Shown here: piece after piece, positions 10,659 through 20,240 of the stretch
How positions within the stretch are numbered: the first letter of the stretch is position 1
Layout of the letters: the number at the start of each line of letters is the position of its first letter
Origin: Bifiguratus adelaidae
Lineage: Eukaryota > Mucoromycota > Endogonomycetes > Endogonales
NCBI GenBank assembly: GCA_002261195.1
Contig: MVBO01000112.1
Span: 1 to 47,662 of the forward strand
DNA: 47,662 bases
Reading direction: 5' to 3'
The notes under the pieces: model-generated
The model's database searches: none
What the model was told of the DNA's origin: nothing
Seen by the model: the letters and a program-made list of their open reading frames with translations, nothing else
Translations under genes and position numbers: made by a program

Positions 10659-12584
10659 TCAGTCTTGTGCACCGAGCGAGGACGGCCTAGGAGATACAGG
10701 TACATCCATCTTCTCGCTACTGACATTCTCCTCCGATTTGGATACACCGAGTGAAAGCTGTTTTAGTGCCGATACGTCCTTATGCACAGGTTGCTGCGCT
10801 TTTCCAACTTGATATGGCTCCAGTCCGACGCTCGCCAACATGGCAGGGAGCGAGCCTAGTCGGGCGTAAAACATTTGCAAGCGCAGTCGCATGGATTCAT
10901 TGTACAGATCGTGTATGCTTCGGTTTAGGTAGTAGCCTTGCCGAACGTTGCGGATAAAGACGTAAAATTCTGCAACCGCCACTAGTCTGTCGCGACAAAA
11001 TCGGTCAATGAGAGACCAGTCATCGTAGTTGTTGACTCGAAACATGTAAGGCAGTGGATAATCTTGGCGGCCACATGCATGACATCCCTTGAAAGGACCT
11101 TGAGGAGATGAACTGAAGCGCTCCCAAAGCATGGCCTTGGATGCAGAATGCCGTAGCGGTTGATCCGGTGGCCGCGACGCGTAGTCATCCTCATGCCCTG
11201 CTGAGGACTCAATGAACATTGTGTTGAGGACAATGGCATTCGCGATCTTGCGTGCAGAGACGCGAGGATTCGGACCAAAGCGCAGACATGTATCCACATC
11301 GTCCGCGAGGCAGTTCTTCATGAATGGGATGGAGTGAATCTTGCTGAGGGGGTAACTAGCGCTCGTTTTCACAAACTCTTGGAATTCTGCAAGAGCCACT
11401 TCATCCACGGTGGTGGGTACCAGCTCTATAACTTGACTTGCTGAATTTGCAGATTCAACCTCGGGCTTATCTGTTTGATTGGATTCGTCGCGACCTGTCG
11501 ACGTCTCCTTGTCTGTTCTTGGGGCGATGTGAAACAATTCGGCGAAATGCAATTGTGATCGAAACATTGGATCTTGCACATTGTAACTTGCTCGCTTCTC
11601 GTTAGCGCTTGTCGCAAGGTTTTCCGATGGAGACGCCTGCGCCGCGTCAACTTGCTCCAATTTTTCGCGCAACTCGGTCAATTGCATTTGTTCAGCGGCA
11701 AGACGCTCTTGCGTCTCCCGCAATTGGTTTTCAAGATGTCTTTGCGCGATCTCCAAAGCCCTCCTCTCGCGTTTCTCATTAGCCACCATTCCATTTGCCT
11801 CTTCGAACAATTTCCGGCTCAAATCCTCGAGCTCACTTTCTACCATGTCTTTGGAGTGCTGTATTTCCGCCACTCTCTCTATTTCGTCCACGTATTTCTC
11901 GTTGAGGATCTTTATGTCTTTTTGAAGAGATGTGAATTCGATGTGTCTGGTATCCAATTTGGCTTGCAGATCGGTGATGTTACCGCGCAATGTTTCGATA
12001 TCGAGTGCCTGTAGATGCACCTTTCGAACTTCTTCCCTCAGCTTCTGTTGTAACTCTTCCATATCTTGAATGTCTCGCTTACGTTCCTTCAACAAGGCTT
12101 CGAAAGCTGGTATTTTGCGACCACATTGAGCACAATGTGATAGATCATCCGCGTCCAGAACGCCATAGCATACACAATCCGTCTTCTCCTCTTCTGTGGC
12201 AGCCGTTCCTTCTTCATGTCCCTCGTTCGTTTCCAGGGTTGACGGTGAGTCGACAAAATATTGCAAAGGCGACGGGGAGGCCGGAGATATCGGTGGTGAA
12301 CCTGCGCCTGGCGAAGCTGGTAAAGGGATATTACGTGCAAAGAGATCCGTGTTCTTCTCTAGAAACTGTTGTGACCGTTCTTGCTGTATTTTCCGGGCAT
12401 ATGAACTTCCAGGAGGTGGGGATGGCGGGTCTTTGACGGAGTCCATGACAGCTTGCAATCGTGAGTAAAGTGACTGAATATCCTTCGCAGTGACATCTCT
12501 AGGGCTCGAAGGAGCACTATTCGATGTATTATGACCTCCTTTCAGCGAATCTTGCGCGAAAGGAGGACTAGCAGACGATGTCAT
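10659..12584 (-). CDS. SEC2: Sec2-type guanine nucleotide exchange factor for a Rab GTPase
   Basis: A single uninterrupted frame of 641 codons from the ATG at 12584. The frame stays open 36 bp upstream but has no ATG there. The order is a Ser/Pro-rich N-terminus, a C-x-C...C-x2-C cluster (CVCYGVLDADDLSHCAQCG), then a long parallel coiled coil. That coil includes ELEDLSRKLFEEANGMVANE, the core of the Sec2p/Rabin8 GEF domain. The C-terminal part has another C-x2-C (CHACGRQDYPLPYMFRV) and DRLVAVAEFYVFIRNVRQGY, as in other fungal Sec2 proteins. Sec2 activates the Rab Sec4 on secretory vesicles bound for growth sites (family knowledge). It is one of the few intron-free genes here. Divergent from the SET-MYND gene. 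Confidence 0.88.
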   Translation of the reverse strand: MTSSASPPFAQDSLKGGHNTSNSAPSSPRDVTAKDIQSLYSRLQAVMDSVKDPPSPPPGSSYARKIQQERSQQFLEKNTDLFARNIPLPASPGAGSPPISPASPSPLQYFVDSPSTLETNEGHEEGTAATEEEKTDCVCYGVLDADDLSHCAQCGRKIPAFEALLKERKRDIQDMEELQQKLREEVRKVHLQALDIETLRGNITDLQAKLDTRHIEFTSLQKDIKILNEKYVDEIERVAEIQHSKDMVESELEDLSRKLFEEANGMVANEKRERRALEIAQRHLENQLRETQERLAAEQMQLTELREKLEQVDAAQASPSENLATSANEKRASYNVQDPMFRSQLHFAELFHIAPRTDKETSTGRDESNQTDKPEVESANSASQVIELVPTTVDEVALAEFQEFVKTSASYPLSKIHSIPFMKNCLADDVDTCLRFGPNPRVSARKIANAIVLNTMFIESSAGHEDDYASRPPDQPLRHSASKAMLWERFSSSPQGPFKGCHACGRQDYPLPYMFRVNNYDDWSLIDRFCRDRLVAVAEFYVFIRNVRQGYYLNRSIHDLYNESMRLRLQMFYARLGSLPAMLASVGLEPYQVGKAQQPVHKDVSALKQLSLGVSKSEENVSSEKMDVPVSPRPSSLGAQD

Positions 12585-12668
12585 GGCGTCGAACGTCAAA
12601 ACTGAGAGAATGTTCCTCAAGGTTATGCAAATGCCCTAACCCAAAATTGCCCCGCGTTCCATCATTGC

Positions 12669-14248
12669 TTGAAGCTGGAGTACCGACGTGACTTGGAGGA
12701 GGCATGTCGGCTTCACAGCGCTATCGTCTCTGCTAGGCAACGTTTACATCCAGGACATATCGGATTACTAGCAAGGAATGACTTTGGACATCCATGCAGG
12801 GTGATAGGGGCTCAAGCTTCGGGTCCTAAGCGTTTGCCGGATAAGGAGGCTCACTGGCAAGTGGAGGATCTTGAAGGTGAAGTGGGGCGGCGAGTGATTG
12901 CGCGTCGACATTTGCAAGCTAGAGAGACAACTCTTTGCGAGGCGCCCTGGGTTATCGCACCAGCGCTCCATACCGCGGATCGAATATGCCATTATTGTTT
13001 CACGCCGGTAACCTCGGGACAACGCATATATTGTGACCTTTGTCGGACGCTCTATTGCTCAGCAACATGCAGGATGAAAGATCGATCGGAGCAACATATT
13101 TCCTGGTGCGGTATGATGGACATGGTGAAGAGTGTCCGCGAAGACGGTTGGTTATGCACTTTGACCCTCTTACAAATATTACAACAAGATCACGACATCG
13201 CTCCTCAAGACGACACTATTATCCCTGAACTCTGCTATAACCTTTTCGCACATTCCAGCCGTATTACTCAGCAAATGGACATCATTGCTCGCTTGATCGC
13301 ATTGACCTTTCAATTTCCGATTTCTCTCACCACGCAATTGCGCATTATATTATCTCAAATCCATCTGAATTCGTTTGCCATACGACTCGAAGACTTGTCC
13401 TGTACAGTGACCTCTGAGGATCTGTCTGAAGAAACAGAAAGCCCTATGGGCACAGCCATCTATTTGCGAGGTTCACTGCACAATCATTCTTGTCGCCCTA
13501 CTGCCTTGCAACGCTTTGTGCGAAAAAAGAATTCGAGACCACTGCTAAACATATTGGTAACTGAGCCAGTTCAACCCAAAGAGGAGATCACCATCTCCTA
13601 TGGGCCTTTAGAGGCAAGAGATTCATACTCCGATCGGCGCCTATGGCTAAAGCAACGGTATGGGTTCGATTGTCGCTGTGAGGCATGTATGGAAGGGTGA
13701 GTCCGTTACAGATGGTTCTTGCCCCCCCCCCAAGGTTAAAATTTATACTTTAGGCCGAGGGCAGAGCCATTGCATTTACGCTCTTTCAAATGCACCGCCG
13801 CAGAAGGAATCTGCGCTTCGGGGGAACCGGCGATCATTGCATCTTACGAGAAATCCTGCTCCGTCTGTGGGCAAGCCGTCAATATGGAATGGCGACAAGC
13901 TTCTCTGGCCTTTCTCAAATCTCGCAAGCAAGATTTGAGATCCAGCTTATCCGCTCAAATGAATGGCCTTGTTCTGCTGTCAAGAAGCCACCACGCAAAG
14001 GCCATCGAAATTGGCGACATATGTGATGACATTGCGCGCATATTGGTAGAGCAAGGTATGTGGAAATATCTTACCCTTTATTGCCGTTGGTCTAATCGAC
14101 TTCCCTTGGTTTAGGTAAAGCGAGGGAAGCTGTGCCTTATTTGGAGAGATCGATCGCTGCGATTGTGTATCGCTACGGCGCTTACAGCGGTGAGGCGCGT
14201 CGAGAGCAAGCAAAGCTGCAACAGGTCATGACGATTCTCGGAACGTAA
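12669..14248 (+). CDS. SET and MYND domain protein (SMYD-type), 5' end unresolved
   Basis: Exons 12675-13696, 13754-14055 and 14115-14248 are supported. The MYND zinc finger reads CHYCFTPVTSGQRIYCDLC and continues C-x3-C...H-x3-C, and sits inside a split SET domain. SET hallmarks follow: LHNHSCRPTALQRF (the NHSC motif), EEITISYGPLEARDS and the post-SET cluster YGFDCRCEACMEG. The C-terminal helical part has SCSVCGQAV and TPR-like helices. SMYD proteins methylate lysines on histones and other proteins; activity of this one is inferred from the intact NHSC and post-SET cysteines. No in-frame ATG opens the first exon. A possible fix is a 12-nt exon at 12610-12621 (ATG TTC CTC AAG) joined across an intron 12622-12674, but that leaves just 25 bp to the SEC2 ATG. 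The first intron carries a run of ten C. Confidence 0.82.
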
Positions 14249-14627
14249 TCGTCAATTAGATGCTATCGTCAGGACTTCCTCATCGCATTGCAAACCACGC
14301 ATTCATTGCGATGTGTGGATGAATCCAATTTTAGGAGTCATCCTTACAGCACAATCACGTGGCGGAGGATGCCTCCGGCTGCCTGTCCATTGCAGTGATA
14401 AGCTAACAAGGGGCCACGATATTCCCATATAATGGATATAATCTACATTGAACGGCGCCGTAGCTCGAATTGAGTCCGGTACTCTTGCCTTATCTCCCTT
14501 AGCGGCGAAAGGACCGGTCCATCAGCGTTTGTCCGCCGTCATCCTTCGTTCAGCCGCAATCCTGTGAGCATAGCCGCCTATGTTGCATTACGAGAGGTTC
14601 AATCCGTTTTGCAAGATGTTTGGTATC
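14249..14627. other. Intergenic stretch between convergent genes
   Basis: No protein or RNA gene is recognised. It holds the 3' ends of the SET-MYND gene and of the minus-strand unknown gene. A short hairpin CGGAGG-ATG-CCTCCG lies near 14364. On the minus strand all frames close within about 25 codons of the stop at 14628, so I found no simple extension of that gene into here. Confidence 0.5.
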
Positions 14628-16246
14628 CTATGCTTTGTTCAAGCCAGCGTAGGCTAAGATCTCGCCTTGATTGGTTATCATCAGCATCGTACTGTGCCAC
14701 ATTAGCTGAACATCCACGACAGGCGAGGGTGTGAAAACTGTTTGTTCTATCTTTGGTGAAAATGTACGTTCTTGAGTGATGCTTTCGTTGTCTGCAGTCG
14801 TGTGAACGGATGGACATCAAAGCCCAGTATGGCATAACTCTTACCTTCCATTTCTTGGCTCATGAGCCAGTGAACAGGCTCACGCACGTTGACGAGAAAG
14901 ACTGTAGATGAGGGATGTTGATGTGACATTCTCCATAGTGCTATTGAGATCGCTTTGTCGTCTTTGTCAACGCTTTGCTTAAAATCTGTAGAAGCGGAAA
15001 ACGTGATCAAGTCATCGTCATCGATTTCTCGGATTCGATGATTTTCGAGACTGAATAGCCTTGAAAGATCCAGGATGGCACACTTTTTGTTCGGCAGGAG
15101 ATTATGATCTTGCTCGTAGGCGTTGATCGATCTTGGATACAATAATCTCAGAGTGCGATCGTGGATCACCCCAAGTATGTAAGGCTTCACGTAGCTTGCG
15201 GTGACTGAAAATTCAAATTGAGCACATCGTAATGTCCCTAATGGGAGGGTGCAGGGAAGCTAACCTTTTAGACTCGAGAGAGTCTGAGTTGGTACCCTGT
15301 ACGACATCCATAACCGCAAGCAATCTCCAGAACACCAAGTGCCTATTTCTGATATGGATTTACTGGTTTGTGGTTTGCTTTGGGAGGACTGGAAATATGG
15401 TGGTGACGTCGCGCCATTGACCGAAGTCAAAATGCCCTTGTCGCGAAAACAGGTACAGATTTTGGCCGAAGCAAGGTGAAAAAGTCGAGCGCTCAAAATG
15501 CGAAGAGGTGCCTCGCTCGATGTCGATGCCTGCTGCAGTAGGAGGGAAATATATGTCCTCGATACGTGCGTTGATAGTAGCTGCGCCTCGTCAGGAACGA
15601 TGATGCTGTGATGCCATTCAAAATGCAGACTGCTATCCCAATGCTTTATCAAATAAGTGTTAGTGGCTAGCGATCAAATAAAGTGCCGCATTCGACACTC
15701 ACAGATTTGACCGTCCATATCATGAGTGTCCCATCGTCAAGCCCCATAGCTACATGTTTGTAATTTCCCCAAACGGTACGCACATTGGCTCTCACTGAGG
15801 CCGTCAATCGATGCCTGGAGTTACTGCGATAGCCCGTGACACCAATCTCGTCTCCAACTTGCAAGAAAATAGGAAGTTGACGGGCGCTGCTAGAGCCTAG
15901 AGTGCTTTCAGTTGATTGATTCAGCCCATAAGCCTTGACATCAAACGAAGGGTTTTTCGTATGGCTCTGTCGGTAGTAAAAGCAGACCACAACTCTCTGC
16001 AGCTCGGGAGTCTCATCTGGTCTCAAAAGGATGACTTCGTCGGGCTGATCCTCCACTCGAAGCTTGGTGTTCGTCTAAACAGAACTTAAGAGTCAGGGCT
16101 ACTGCGAGGATGGACCAAAGATACTTTACAGTAATGTTCTCAATCACCGCATTCCCATTTCCAAAGACTACACCCACAGTAGTATCATCGGTAGGCGTTA
16201 AAAGACGTGCATGTTCTCCGTCGAAGCGATGAAAAGCTGCAAACAT
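14628..16246 (-). CDS. Unrecognised protein, possibly a beta-propeller
   Basis: Exons 16246-16130, 16074-15703, 15643-15265, 15204-14845 and 14791-14628 join in phase to 463 residues starting MFAAFHRFDGEHARLL. I do not recognise the family. Several stretches look like propeller blades: YKHVAMGLDDGTLMIWTVK, YVKPYILGVIHDRTLRLLYP and VVDVQLMWHSTMLMITNQGE. The pattern of a 'no-repeat' propeller with D-R-T-L-R-x-L is loosely like the N-terminus of nucleoporin Nup160/Nup120, but those proteins continue for hundreds of residues and this frame ends soon after the last such segment. It could be a short propeller protein, a gene with a premature end, or a family I fail to recall. An alternative start at 16378 with an extra intron is possible. 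Divergent from the OXR1-like gene. Confidence 0.6.
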
Positions 16247-16410
16247 GAGCCAAGAACATCTCACTTAGCGCGCACAAAGTTGTCCAAATACGGAAATGAA
16301 GAGCAAGTGCAGCGACAACGCTTTTGCTAGCACTTTACATGCATATACTCGGCCAGATCTCTCGGTCTGGCTGAACATATTCATTCGTCAACCTGACTCC
16401 AGCAAACGTT

Positions 16411-17448
16411 GTGTCAGGAGGTGGAGAGAAGAAGAAGAGTCTGCAATCGATATGGTCTACGTCAAACAGCTCTGGTGAGCCAAAACGATCGGCTTCTGAC
16501 GAGAACATTGTAAGGAAAGGCTTCACCGGGCCTGACTTGTCTCGGGAAAGCATTTCGTCAGCTCCAGCATCGTCTTTAGATCTACGCGAACTCACTATTG
16601 ACTACGACAGCGATTCAGACGTCATTGTACTTGGTAGCCGCCCCGATAACGAGAAGCAGTCTTTGAAGTCGAATGTAGAGGAAGGCAAGCAAAAGCCTCC
16701 TACTTTACTCGGCAGAGATCCTACGACTGATCCCGTCATCGACGTCAACATGGCAACGCAGGTTAGTGATATTGGGTGTGCAGTATGGTCACTATGTTAC
16801 TTAAATCCGAATGTAGCTTCGACCTTTTCTCCCCCCTCGCTTCAAGCAAGCTTCAAAATGGAAGCTATTGTACAGTCTAGATCAGCATGGCATTAGCCTG
16901 ACCACATTATATCATAAAGCCAAAGTAAAAGGGCCTCAGATTCTGGCCATCAAGGATGACAACGATGATGTAAGCTGACAGTGGCTATTGTTGCGCAGTG
17001 TCTCTTAACCTTGGATGTGTAGGTATTTGGGGCATTTTTGAACGAATCTTTGCGACCCTCGCCAACATACTACGGCACAGGCGAATCGTAAGTTAGATCG
17101 CAAACATCCCTGAGGAAGCTAAATCTATCTACTAGGTTTTTGTGGAAAGTTATCGGCTCCAACGAGAATTCTAGAGTCAAAATATACCCATGGACAGGAA
17201 GGAACGAATACATGATCTTGTGTGATCCAGGGTTCATCGGCGTGGGTGGTGGGTAGGTAGCACAAGTGCCTCCTGTTACGCGGAAATCCTCAATAATGGC
17301 CCTTAGGGATGGCAAGTTTGGTTTATGGCTGCATGCCAACCTTGAGACCGGCCACAGCGAGTCATGCCAAACCTTCAACAACGAGTTATTGAGTAGACAA
17401 CCAGACTTCACCTGTGTCGAATTGGAAGTATGGGCATTTGAGATCTGA
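16411..17448 (+). CDS. OXR1: TLDc-domain protein, OXR1 type (5' end unresolved)
   Basis: Exons (?)16411-16761, 16817-16969, 17023-17087, 17136-17252 and 17307-17448 form 275 codons plus stop. The first part is Ser-rich and disordered. The second is a TLDc domain: TQLRPFLPPRFKQASKWKLL, YSLDQHGISLTTLYHKA, then FGAFLNESLRPSPTYYGTGE, FLWKV, PGFIGVGGGDGKFGLWLH and the terminal CVELEVWAFEI. TLDc proteins of the OXR1/NCOA7 group protect against oxidative stress and several bind the V-ATPase (family knowledge). The true start is uncertain: the frame is open from 16375 but has no ATG. An acceptor-like CTGACTCCAG at 16393-16402 suggests an upstream coding exon that I could not place in phase. Confidence 0.85.
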
Positions 17449-17702
17449 ACACGAAAAAACGTTTGCTTGTTTCACCAATCAAATTGATTCATAAATTGAA
17501 AGCACATGCCCCGTTGACTGTTCTTGGTTTTCCACTTTTCCTTTTGACAGACGAAACACAAAGGGAGAGCTCAATTCGATCGCATACAACAGCCAAGAGT
17601 AAACATTTTCTTACTCTACCGAACTTTAAACATCACCTAAGCCCTTGGACTCATAAGTAAGTTGCTTTATTCGGGCCCATTAGACTATTTGCTCATTGCA
17701 TA

Positions 17703-17818
17703 ATGGCGATGTTAGGGGGTCTACACTTCGACGAAAAACTGGCACAAAAGCTGATCATCCGACTTTTTTCATCAAACTCCATCTTCTCTAAAGCCACCAA
17801 GGCCAAGAGTATCACCAA

Positions 17819-17852
<34 letters not shown>

Positions 17853-18695
17853 CGCAGTAGTAGTTCTTCCTTGTTCGACGAGGACCACCGTCAAGCTTGA
17901 CTGGTGAGCGACAGTTCGCTGCCCCTTTCCTTCATGGAAGTTCAGTGGACGCCCGATGCCGCTTCCATACCCATGCACGAGTTTCGATCTCCATCCTCCG
18001 ACGAAGATGAGGACATATGCGGTGACAATTACTTCTCCGTCAGGGTCAAAGCTCGGAACAAACAGTTCTCTAATGCCGTGGGTATTATGAAAAGTAAGTT
18101 AGAGAAATGATTGCTTTTTATCATGCTTATTTTCTGCGCAGAGGATCGCAAGCCGTGGGATAACAGCAAAAGCACAATGGATCAGTTAGACGATGTGGTG
18201 GCGACGTTGTTCGCGGGCACGCCTAACGCTTCCAAAGTTGGCGAAATAACCTCTACCTTGCTGATAATGAAGAGAACCGCCAGTAAGACAAAATACGTGC
18301 AAGCCCAATGGCAAGCGTTTCCATTTGGTGATACTTTCTTCGTGATGATGCCCGACAGGGCAATCGAAACGTGGAAAGAAGGCGAGTTTCAGTTAAGGTA
18401 AGGCCACGATGATATATACTACTTACACAACGCACTCATTGTCCATTCCAGCATTACTCGCCTTTTGGACTTGGTGGAAGAGAAAACGCAATGCTCAAAA
18501 TTAGTCATTGCAACCGATCGCCTTCGCGAATACGCTGGTATGTCTTTACTGCGGTATAACTTTGTCTGTACCTCTTCTCATAGCTTCGCTATAGGCTCTT
18601 TGATCCATGGCTTATTGTACCTCGGCTTTGAACCTGTTGCTCCTGCCATCTATCAACAGAATCCTCGCTACTTTCTCATGGGCTATCAGATTTGA
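17703..18695 (+). CDS. Ornithine decarboxylase antizyme with recoding site
   Basis: ORF1 runs from the ATG at 17703 to TGA 17898-17900 (65 codons before the stop), including a poly-Ser tract. The main antizyme domain (exons 18044-18093, 18142-18397, 18452-18537, 18595-18695) has the expected features: FPFGDTFFVMMPDRAIETWK, LLDLVEEKTQCSKLVIATDR and GLLYLGFEPVAPAIYQQN. Antizyme binds ornithine decarboxylase, targets it to the proteasome and reduces polyamine uptake. Its synthesis normally needs a +1 shift at the ORF1 stop, promoted by polyamines. Here the site GCT-TGA-C closely resembles the yeast OAZ1 site GCG-UGA-C. A +1 shift followed by removal of an intron 17904-18043 (GTGAGC...CTCCGTCAG) gives A-D-W-V-K-A-R... 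and 230 residues in frame. If that segment is not an intron, ORF1 and ORF2 lie in the same frame, separated only by the TGA. The identity is firm; the exact decoding is inferred. Confidence 0.85.
17820..17852 (+). repeat. AGT trinucleotide microsatellite (11 units) encoding poly-Ser
   Basis: Eleven perfect AGT units, then CGC and three more AGT, give Ser11-Arg-Ser5 in ORF1 of the antizyme. Length change by whole units would keep the ORF1 frame. Confidence 0.95.
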
Positions 18696-18792
18696 TTGCA
18701 GTCTATGATGAAAAATATGTCTTTGTGTTATATATGAACATCGTTGCAGAGTGCATGTCTATTGATACATATTGGAAAATGCCAGATTCGTT

Positions 18793-20056
18793 TCAAAATC
18801 CTAGGGAAAGCATGAGCGTGGACACTTCCAACGACGACGGCAACATACCGTATTTGGCCCTCGATTGCCGTTTATTCACACGATCAGCAGCAAAGGTCTC
18901 TTCAAGCGCCTCTTTACGCATTTGAGCGTCCTGAAGAAGAGATTGTAGACTGTGTTTCTTTCGTGAATTAAATTGTGGAGCGGGCATCTGTGTAAGCATC
19001 ATTGAATCAGCTAAGAACATTGCACAAAGATGCAAGCACGCCTTACCGCTGGCGTCCAGGTGTCGATTCCCGCCGGTCGTAATGATCTGTCCATGATAAA
19101 ATCCTTTTGATTCACATCCACAATGTTCACATCAGGCGGGCCGTCTCTCTTCCGCTTAGTACCACCCAGGGCTTGGAGCTAGCACCATGTCAGCATGAAT
19201 AGCCACAAAGAGGCAAGACTTACAGCTTCATAATCGACACCAGTCTGCCCGCTGACGTGTGGTTGTTCGTACCCTTCCTGTGATGGATCGTAATACATTG
19301 CTTGATGATAATAGCCATTGGGATTGTAAGCATAAGCATCGGCGGCCGTATACACGGTTTCCGGAGCCGATTTGACCTTGGTTCTTTGATACAGTGGTGC
19401 TGGCGTGTCTTCGGGCGCGGATTCAGCGGGTTTGAGGACATCTGGGCCTAAGCGACAATGAGTGAAATGTAATTTTCTTGGCTCGGACACTTACCAAGAG
19501 GGAAATAGTTGGTGGGTGCAGTGGACGCATCTTCCTCCGTGTCGGTCGGCTTGACTTCTTCCTCTTCGGTGTCCGATGTAACGGTGGTGGCTGTAGCTCG
19601 GGGAATCGGCGCGTCCAAGGCCTTTTCATCCTTTGGTGATGGTTGAGCTGCAGGCTTTTCTCGCTTGGCGAGGCTATAGGGCTTAAAGATGGTCGACTTT
19701 TGTGTGGATAACTCGGTTGGCGGCTGTTTGGTAGCACCACTGTTCTTTGGCTTTGGAAGCATCGCAAACAGTCCACCCGACTTTAGCGGAGCGCTTGGAG
19801 CTTCTTTTGGTTTTTCTTCCACATCCTCGTTACTGAAGGCAGTAGCATTCCGCACGCTAATGCGCACTTTCCCGGGCTTGGACAAGTTTTGCTTGTTTGC
19901 GTCTAGTGTGTCTACAAAATCCTAAGCAATCATCTAAAGCTGCTGCAACAACCTGTCCATACCTTTTGTCTGTATTTTTACATCATTCACCTTTGTCCTT
20001 GTGGGCAATTCACCCTCTGATGTGTCAGAATCTGACCCATAATCAACCAAAGACAT
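18793..20056 (-). CDS. PRCC homologue (splicing / mitotic checkpoint factor)
   Basis: Exons 20056-19991, 19921-19495, 19447-19224, 19178-19047, 18987-18849 and 18800-18793 give 331 residues. Order: MSLVDYGSDSDTSEGELP, a charged Pro-rich region with GGLFAMLPKPKNSG, an internal Tyr-rich part, then the diagnostic C-terminus PPDVNIVDVNQKDFIMDRS, KKHSLQSLLQDAQMRKEALE and NKRQSRAKYGF. The last exon is eight bases: splicing 18801-18848 turns a long unrelated tail into the family's ending AKYGF. Human PRCC is a nuclear protein found with splicing factors and reported to bind the MAD2 relative MAD2B; the role in fungi is not known to me. The gene converges on the antizyme gene, 97 bp between stops, and is divergent from the NDFIP-type gene. 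Confidence 0.85.
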
Positions 20057-20240
20057 GAGAAGTTGCTAGAAGTTAAATTGGTCATTTCCGCCTTCACCTA
20101 TTCGTTGCCTCTTCTCTTTCTCTCCTTTCAGCTTAAGCCTTACAACTCTCTCTTTATTCTCTTCTCTCTCTTGTCTCTCCTTAACTCGTTGTAGTCCTAC
20201 AACTTACAGTAGAGTTTGTTAGTCGCTCGCTCTTTTGATT
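20057..20240. promoter_or_regulatory. Shared upstream region of PRCC and NDFIP-type genes
   Basis: A strongly C+T-rich tract covers about 20100-20180 on the plus strand, the kind of element common in fungal promoters and leaders. Just downstream is a 7-bp inverted repeat, GTTGTAG-TC-CTACAAC (20188-20203), in the likely 5' UTR of the plus-strand gene. Function is not shown. Confidence 0.4.

Noticed and set aside
13722-13731. Run of ten C
   Set aside because: Lies inside an ordinary 57-bp intron of the SET-MYND gene; a simple homopolymer, possibly of uncertain length.
16335-16595. Minus-strand frame opposite the start of the OXR1-like gene
   Set aside because: It mirrors the Ser-rich coding sequence on the plus strand and has no motif of its own.
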